Shown here: piece by piece, positions 5,435 through 8,936 of the stretch | Position numbering within the stretch: the first letter of the stretch is position 1 | Layout: every line of letters starts with the position of its first letter | Origin: Neisseriaceae bacterium | GTDB lineage: Bacteria; Pseudomonadota; Gammaproteobacteria; Burkholderiales; Neisseriaceae | Direction of reading: 5' to 3' | DNA length: 8,936 nucleotides | Assembly: GCA_030146285.1 (NCBI GenBank) | Contig: JASLBZ010000129.1 | Coordinates: forward strand, 1-8,936 | The notes under the pieces: model-generated | Told to the model about the DNA's origin: nothing | The model's input: the letters and a program-made list of their open reading frames with translations, nothing else | Database searches by the model: none | Made by a program: the position numbers and the translations under genes

Positions 5435-8170
5435 ATGGACAATAAGCCCAATCCTGATCAGCTATTGGCAAACATGGCGAAAAAACAGCAAGGAAAATTG
5501 CGCATTTATTTTGGTGCAGTTGCTGGTGTGGGCAAAACCTATAGCATGCTCAAAGCAGCCCAACAAAGCCAAGCCGATGGCAAGCGTGTTTTGATTGGTT
5601 GGGTCGAAACCCATAACCGCCTTGAGACCCAAAATCAGCTTCAGGATTTGGCGATATTGCCCGCACATTACTTGGATTTTCATGGTCATCAATTGCCTGA
5701 GTTTGATATTGATGCTGCCATTGCTGCTGCGCCCGATTTGTTACTCTTAGATGAATTGGCGCACAGCAACATCAGTGGTTCACGCCACCCTAAGCGTTGG
5801 CAAGACATTGAAGAATTGCTCAGCTTGGGGATTGATGTTTGGACCACGCTGAATGTACAGCATTTGGAAAGCTTAAATGATGTGATTGGCAACATCACCG
5901 GTGTGCTGATACATGAAACCGTTCCCGATGCTTTTTTTCAGGCTGCCGATGAAGTGGTCTTGGTCGATGCCACTGCGGACGAATTATTAAGCCGTTTGCA
6001 TGAAGGCAAAATTTACGCTCAAGCCAAAATTCGGCAAGCCACACAAAACTTCTTTCGCAAAGGCAATCTGATTTCATTGCGTGAAATCACGCTGCGAAAA
6101 ACCGCAGAAAATCTAGAAGAAGACATTAAAACCTATCGGCACCAAAAGTCGATAGAAACCGTTTGGCAAACCGATGCAGGCGCTTTGGTCTACATCAGCG
6201 GTTTGGCTCAAGATGAAAGCTTGATTCGGGCCAGTGCCCGCTTGGCAGGGCAGTTGCATTGTGAGTGGCATGTGATTTTTATTGAAGCTCCTTTTGAGCA
6301 AGGCAAGCGCGCGCAAATACATAAACAACAAGCTATTCAGGATTTGCGTTTTGCCGAAACCTTGGGCGCAAAAACAGCCATGTTGTATGGTGGTAGCAAT
6401 GCCAAATTGTTGGTGGCTTATGCACGCAAACACAATTTGTCTCGCATGATTACAGGCCAAGCCAATCTTTGGCAAAAATGGCTCAATGCCAAAATGAAGC
6501 GTTTGGCACCTGAGCTGGATTTTATGCAGGTAAGCCATGTCAGTGCTGTACAACACAAAACCAAAAATCAAGCTGTACATCCCATTGCCACGCACCACCA
6601 TGATACCAAGGGTTTTCGTCCCATTCATGCGATGGGAATGGTGGTCATGACCTTAAGTACGGTGGCTTTGACTTTGCTGTTGTGGCCTTTTTCATTGTTG
6701 CTGGAAAACAGCAATATTGTGATGCTGTATTTGCTTTTGGTGGTGGCAGGCAGTATGTTTTTTGGGCGCTCGGTGGGTTTATTCACCACTTTGATTACGG
6801 TGGCGGCATTTGACTTTGCCTTTGTGGAGCCCAAGATTTCTTTTGCCGTTAGTGATGTGCAGTATCTGGTGACTTTTATTGTGATGTCTGGGGTGAGTTT
6901 GTTGATTACCCAGTTGACCATTTACCTGAAATACCGTGCTACCCAAGCCAATAGCCGTGAACAACGGGCGGTGAATTTATTTGATTTTGCCAAAACCTTG
7001 TCAGGCCTATTAGAAGAAGATGAGATTTTGCGCCAGAGTGAAAAATACGTGAGCCAAGAATTCAATGCCCAAGTGTGTTTTTTGCTACCTGATGAACACG
7101 AACAATTGCTTAAACCCAGCAATAGTGCGATTAATTTGCCCATTGCCAAGTGGGCTTATCAACACCAACAAACGGCAGGCTTTGCGACCAATACCTTGCC
7201 TGAGCATCCGATTTTGTACATGCCATTGATGGCGCCCATTCGCATTCGTGGGATTTTGGCATTGGCAGCCAAAGAGCCTAGCAGCATCTTGCAGCCTGAG
7301 CAGCGCCGCCAATTAGAAACCTATGCGCGTTTGATTGCCTTGACGCTTGAGCGAGTGCATTTTGCCGATGTGGCGGGCAATGTATTAATGGAAATTGAAG
7401 CAGAAAAAATGCGCAATACTTTACTGGCTGCCATTTCTCATGATTTAAAAACCCCATTGACTGCGATGGTGGGTGAGGCAGATTATTTGCAAACGTATTG
7501 TGACAAAATGGACGAAACAGCCGTTCGTGAAAGTGTGGCATCTTTAAACCATGCTGCCAAAGAGGTGCAGCATTTTGTTAAAAACATTCTTGAAATGGCC
7601 AGCTTAGAAAGTGGGCAATTGCAATTGAATCAAGAATGGCAAAGCCTAGTTGAAGTCATTTCAGGGGTGGTGCATACCTTGCAAGCCTCGGCGCCCAATG
7701 CAAAAATAACCATCAAAGTACCAGAATCTTTACCTTTGATTTATTTTGATGCCATGCTGATTTCCCATGTTTTAAGCAATCTATTGGAAAACAGCTTGAA
7801 ATACGGTCATGAACCCATTGTGGTTGAGGTGGTGGTCAGGCTAGAAGCGGCATGGATTTGGGTTGATATTGTTGACAATGGGGTAGGTCTGCCCAATGTC
7901 AGTCAGGCACAATTGTTTGAAAAATTTTATCGAGCTCAGTTAGAAAGCAATATCACCGGTTCTGGTTTGGGTTTGAGTATTGCTAAGATGATTGTCGATG
8001 CACACCAAGGTAAAATTCAAGCAGCCAACCGCCAAGATGGTGTTCAGGGTGCTGTCTTCAGTTTTGCGTTGCCATTGGGCGATGCTTTCGATTTTACATC
8101 ACATCAATTGTTGTCTTTAGCCAAGTGGGAGAATGAGCATGAGTGTACCGAAGAACATCTTAATCGTTGA
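5435..8170 (+). CDS. kdpD: KdpD, membrane sensor histidine kinase controlling kdp expression
   Basis: KdpD senses K+ limitation and related stress, then phosphorylates or dephosphorylates KdpE. Three ATGs are in tandem (5429, 5432, 5435); AAGGA (5424-5428) touches the first and lies 6 bases from the third, so I take 5435 (911 aa; E. coli 894). Domains, numbered from there: N-terminal KdpD ATPase-like domain with Walker A GAVAGVGKT (27-35) and Walker B LLLLDE (Asp106, Glu107), including HSNISGSRHPKRWQDIEELL; a universal-stress-protein-like domain (about 248-370); four membrane helices (about 399-419, 426-444, 446-464, 476-497); an arginine-containing linker and GAF-like domain (about 500-640); a dimerisation domain with phospho-acceptor His669 in ISHDLKTPL; and the ATP-binding domain with N box NLLENSLKYG (782-791), DNGVGLP (814-820), LFEKFYR and GSGLGLS (842-848). 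The 3' end overlaps kdpE by about 32 bases, so the two are probably translationally coupled. All catalytic motifs are present. Confidence 0.97.
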   Translation: MDNKPNPDQLLANMAKKQQGKLRIYFGAVAGVGKTYSMLKAAQQSQADGKRVLIGWVETHNRLETQNQLQDLAILPAHYLDFHGHQLPEFDIDAAIAAAPDLLLLDELAHSNISGSRHPKRWQDIEELLSLGIDVWTTLNVQHLESLNDVIGNITGVLIHETVPDAFFQAADEVVLVDATADELLSRLHEGKIYAQAKIRQATQNFFRKGNLISLREITLRKTAENLEEDIKTYRHQKSIETVWQTDAGALVYISGLAQDESLIRASARLAGQLHCEWHVIFIEAPFEQGKRAQIHKQQAIQDLRFAETLGAKTAMLYGGSNAKLLVAYARKHNLSRMITGQANLWQKWLNAKMKRLAPELDFMQVSHVSAVQHKTKNQAVHPIATHHHDTKGFRPIHAMGMVVMTLSTVALTLLLWPFSLLLENSNIVMLYLLLVVAGSMFFGRSVGLFTTLITVAAFDFAFVEPKISFAVSDVQYLVTFIVMSGVSLLITQLTIYLKYRATQANSREQRAVNLFDFAKTLSGLLEEDEILRQSEKYVSQEFNAQVCFLLPDEHEQLLKPSNSAINLPIAKWAYQHQQTAGFATNTLPEHPILYMPLMAPIRIRGILALAAKEPSSILQPEQRRQLETYARLIALTLERVHFADVAGNVLMEIEAEKMRNTLLAAISHDLKTPLTAMVGEADYLQTYCDKMDETAVRESVASLNHAAKEVQHFVKNILEMASLESGQLQLNQEWQSLVEVISGVVHTLQASAPNAKITIKVPESLPLIYFDAMLISHVLSNLLENSLKYGHEPIVVEVVVRLEAAWIWVDIVDNGVGLPNVSQAQLFEKFYRAQLESNITGSGLGLSIAKMIVDAHQGKIQAANRQDGVQGAVFSFALPLGDAFDFTSHQLLSLAKWENEHECTEEHLNR
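5937..5948 (-). other. DNA uptake sequence-like word (CGGCAGCCTGAA on minus strand)
   Basis: The minus strand reads CGGCAGCCTGAA, an 11-base match to the Kingella-type uptake sequence AGGCAGCCTGAA and identical from base two onward to the word at 112-122. It lies within kdpD over the codons for Phe-Gln-Ala-Ala-Asp, which are conserved-type residues in KdpD, so protein constraint may partly explain it. Confidence 0.35.
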
Positions 8171-8834
8171 GGACGATGCTCCGATTCGCCAATTGATTCG
8201 CAAAACCTTGCAACAAGAAGGCTGGCAAGTGCATGAGGCACAAACGGTAGAGCGGGCTTTAATTGATGGCAAAGCCAGGCAACCTGAATGCATTATTTTG
8301 GATTTGGGTTTGGCTGGCACCGATGGCATGCAGTTTATCAAAGAATGGCGAAAATGGTCAGATACGCCGATTATTGTGTTGACCGCAAGGCAGCAAGAAA
8401 ACAGCAAAGTCATGGCATTGGATTTGGGTGCGAATGATTACATGACTAAGCCCTTTGGCATTGCCGAATTATTGGCTCGCGTGCGAGTGCAAGTGCGTCA
8501 AAGACAGCCGCAGTCGAATCAAGAGCAATATGTTTTTGGGCCCAATGTTGTGGATTTTAACCAACGGTGTATCACCCGCAATAACCAAGTCGTGCACTTA
8601 ACACCGACTGAATATTTATTGTTGCTGGAGTTAATTCGCAATGAAGGCAAAGTCTGTACCCAACGGCATTTGTTATTGGCCATTTGGGGGCCTGATTATG
8701 TGGAAGATGCACAATACTTGCGCATTTACATGGGAAAGCTGCGTCAAAAATTAGAAGACGATGCAGCAAACCCCAAATATTTCATGACCGAAGTGAGTAT
8801 TGGCTATCGTTTTTTGGGTGCTTTGGCGACTTAA
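8139..8834 (+). CDS. kdpE: KdpE, OmpR/PhoB-family response regulator activating kdp
   Basis: KdpE is phosphorylated by KdpD and then activates the kdp promoter. Two in-frame ATGs exist, 8133 and 8139; GGGAG (8127-8131) is only 1 base from the first but 7 from the second, so I prefer 8139 (231 aa). The receiver domain (about 5-118) shows the acidic pocket ILIVEDD (Glu11, Asp12, Asp13), phospho-acceptor Asp55 in IILDLGL, Thr82 in VLTA and Lys104 in NDYMTKPFG. The winged-helix DNA-binding domain (about 131-226) contains LTPTEYLLLLELIRNEGK, and a recognition helix region, YLRIYMGKLRQKLE, nearly identical to E. coli KdpE (YLRIYMGHLRQKLE), then the wing with GYRF. That near-identity supports binding to an E. 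coli-like operator such as the repeat at 884-901. The gene overlaps the end of kdpD and is followed by the operon terminator. Confidence 0.97.
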   Translation: MSVPKNILIVEDDAPIRQLIRKTLQQEGWQVHEAQTVERALIDGKARQPECIILDLGLAGTDGMQFIKEWRKWSDTPIIVLTARQQENSKVMALDLGANDYMTKPFGIAELLARVRVQVRQRQPQSNQEQYVFGPNVVDFNQRCITRNNQVVHLTPTEYLLLLELIRNEGKVCTQRHLLLAIWGPDYVEDAQYLRIYMGKLRQKLEDDAANPKYFMTEVSIGYRFLGALAT

Positions 8835-8866
8835 ATCAAATGAAATGAATCATGCAAGATGATAAG

Positions 8867-8905
8867 AAAACCACTTTGCTTAGGCAGTTAGTAAAGTGGT
8901 TTTTT
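8867..8905 (+). terminator. Rho-independent terminator of the kdp operon
   Basis: An 11-bp perfect stem, AAAACCACTTT (8867-8877) with AAAGTGGTTTT (8893-8903), encloses a 15-base loop and ends in a run of six T (8900-8905). It begins 32 bases after the kdpE stop, consistent with ending the whole kdpFABCDE transcript. The four A at the left arm give only a weak T-run on the opposite strand. The remaining bases to 8936 show nothing I can assign. Confidence 0.85.
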
Positions 8906-8936
8906 GGTGTTCCAAGCTTACATAATCATTAGGCAT

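Noticed and set aside
6113..6628. 171-codon antisense frame opposite kdpD
   Set aside because: It is wholly inside kdpD, with cysteine- and phenylalanine-rich low-plausibility composition and no ribosome site that I can see.
2761..8834. Idea that the locus is an undescribed transport or signalling system
   Set aside because: Gene order, lengths and motifs match the well-known KdpFABC pump and KdpDE two-component system throughout, with no extra domain or fusion.
1..8936. Search for CRISPR arrays, tRNA or rRNA genes, insertion sequences and phage attachment sites
   Set aside because: No regularly spaced repeats, cloverleaf-forming stretch, transposase-like frame or terminal inverted repeats were seen.

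Overview
The window holds one complete potassium-uptake locus, kdpFABCDE, on the plus strand (950-8834). Upstream of it lie the last codons of an unidentified gene, an orphan gene on the minus strand, and an intergenic control region. All six kdp products look intact. The phosphorylation, ion-filter and nucleotide-binding motifs are all visible, and I see no frameshift or truncation.

Layout. Bases 1-42 encode the last 13 residues of a rightward gene, followed by a strong stem-loop terminator (59-103). A 171-codon leftward gene of unknown function occupies 171-686. The 263-base gap between it and kdpF (687-949) holds a terminator-like hairpin with T-runs on both strands (792-829) and, nearer kdpF, an AT-rich tandem repeat plus a -10-like hexamer (884-917) that fits a KdpE-activated promoter. 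Then follow kdpF (27 aa, absent from a simple length-filtered ORF list), kdpA, kdpB, kdpC, kdpD and kdpE. Spacing is tight: kdpF and kdpA abut, the next gaps are about 14, 15 and 28 bases, and kdpD and kdpE overlap. A terminator closes the operon at 8867-8905.

How the genes work together. KdpA is the K+-selective channel-like subunit, KdpB the P-type ATPase that energises transport, KdpC an essential accessory subunit and KdpF a single-helix stabiliser. They form the KdpFABC complex of the inner membrane. KdpD, a membrane sensor histidine kinase, and KdpE, an OmpR/PhoB-type response regulator, switch the operon on when K+ is limiting. Because kdpDE lie in the same tight gene string, the regulator pair is probably co-transcribed with the pump and self-amplifying.

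Organism. The proteins are of Gram-negative (proteobacterial) type and close in motif layout to the E. coli Kdp proteins. The DNA is moderately AT-rich with heavy use of TTG leucine codons. Three exact copies of the 10-mer GCAGCCTGAA (113-122, 564-573 and 5937-5946, the last two on the minus strand) match the core of the DNA uptake sequence dialect known from Kingella-type Neisseriaceae (AGGCAGCCTGAA). I therefore suggest a member of the Neisseriaceae, with moderate confidence only; no rRNA or other marker is present.

I see no mobile element, CRISPR array, tRNA or rRNA. The core locus is a known system. The less explained items are the orphan gene, the hairpin stranded between divergent genes, the putative KdpE operator and the uptake-sequence-like words.
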